DNA of 64,000 nucleotides from Tranzscheliella williamsii (taxonomy: Eukaryota; Basidiomycota; Ustilaginomycetes; Ustilaginales; Ustilaginaceae), in contig JALBYF010000012.1 of the NCBI GenBank assembly GCA_023212725.1, positions 186,001-250,000 of the forward strand, in the 5' to 3' direction. How positions within the stretch are numbered: the stretch's first letter is position 1; the number at the start of each line of letters is the position of its first letter. This document shows positions 63,710 through 64,000 of the stretch, piece after piece. The notes under the pieces are model-generated. The model was not told the origin of the DNA. It was given only the letters and a program-made list of their open reading frames with translations, and searched no databases. The position numbers and the translations under genes were made by a program.

Positions 63710-64000
63710 ATGAAGCGCTTCTCCTTTGCGGCCGCTGTCGTTGCGGCTGTGCTCCTGGGAGCCGGTCATGCCGTGGCTCAGGCCTCAAACACCACCACCG
63801 CCACAAACACCACCACCGCCACCTCCGACATCCCAGATAGCGTCTCCTCGGATTGCAAGACCTTCCTCACCGAGTTCAATTCAGACACTGCACTCAACTC
63901 GTGCACCGCGCCGCTTCTCTCCGCTATCACGCTCAAGTCCAACGCCACCGAAGCCTCCACGCAACTCAACTCCACCTTGTCTGGGCTCTGCTCTACCTCG
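63710..64000 (+). CDS. Secreted Ser/Thr-rich protein, 5' part
   Basis: The gene starts at the ATG at 63710 (MKRFSFAAAVVAAVLLGAGH) and is cut by the window end after 97 codons. Residues 1-24 are a clear signal peptide. A tandem NTTTAT repeat (two copies, with NTT N-glycosylation sequons) follows, then a domain with spaced Cys residues: SSDCKTFLTEFNSDTALNSC, a TAPLLSAI stretch and LSGLC. This CxxFL-FNSDTALxSC pattern resembles a family of basidiomycete secreted, often GPI-anchored proteins (DUF7729-like, from memory). The C-terminus is outside the window, so anchoring cannot be checked. A cell-surface or secreted role is inferred. Confidence 0.85.
   Translation, partial: MKRFSFAAAVVAAVLLGAGHAVAQASNTTTATNTTTATSDIPDSVSSDCKTFLTEFNSDTALNSCTAPLLSAITLKSNATEASTQLNSTLSGLCSTS

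Overview
This looks like nuclear DNA of a basidiomycete fungus, most likely a smut (Ustilaginaceae, the Ustilago/Sporisorium/Pseudozyma group). The evidence is fungal-specific genes (AUR1, SCS2-type VAP, HAM1-like and DUF4336 proteins), compact GC-rich mostly intronless genes, a few short introns with GTAAGT-type donors, and long Ser/Ala/Pro-rich tails. The species assignment is inference. I see no rRNA, tRNA, CRISPR array or transposon.

Layout. 1-662: 3' end of a ribosomal L1-domain gene. 0.9-7.2 kb: SCS2-type VAP (three exons, two of them tiny), a DUF4336 protein and an ATP-grasp ligase that resembles MysC of mycosporine biosynthesis. 7.3-18.2 kb: IML1 (GATOR1/SEACIT), AUR1 (inositol phosphorylceramide synthase) and a large HAM1-like protein. 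19.5-27.6 kb: NatC catalytic subunit, an unrecognised 608-residue protein, a PLP aminotransferase, an RPAP3-like TPR protein and a small protein with an N-myristoylation motif. 29-36.4 kb: mitochondrial glycerol-3-phosphate dehydrogenase with an EF-hand tail, V-ATPase subunit B, IMP4 (exon 1 is only the start codon) and mitochondrial ribosomal protein bL28m. 36.7-54 kb: a PIN-domain protein, SEC23, PAM18/TIM14, a very large O-GlcNAc-transferase-like protein, a WD40 protein and mitochondrial citrate synthase. 55.4-64 kb: BET1, a secreted expansin-like protein, TIM21, a Yippee protein and the 5' end of a secreted-protein gene. The last 7 kb is markedly gene-poor.

Most genes are housekeeping and are not arranged as a pathway. 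Several products act in mitochondria (GUT2, CIT1, PAM18, TIM21, bL28m, probably the DUF4336 protein), others in the secretory pathway or on membranes (SCS2, AUR1, SEC23, BET1), in nutrient signalling and the vacuole (IML1, VMA2), and in ribosome biogenesis (L1-domain protein, IMP4). The least expected elements are the stand-alone MysC-like ligase, the 2,049-residue GT41 protein, the micro-exons, and a 25-bp minisatellite that carries the stop codon of the WD40 gene. Several starts were moved to the first in-frame ATG where the open frame began at a non-ATG codon.
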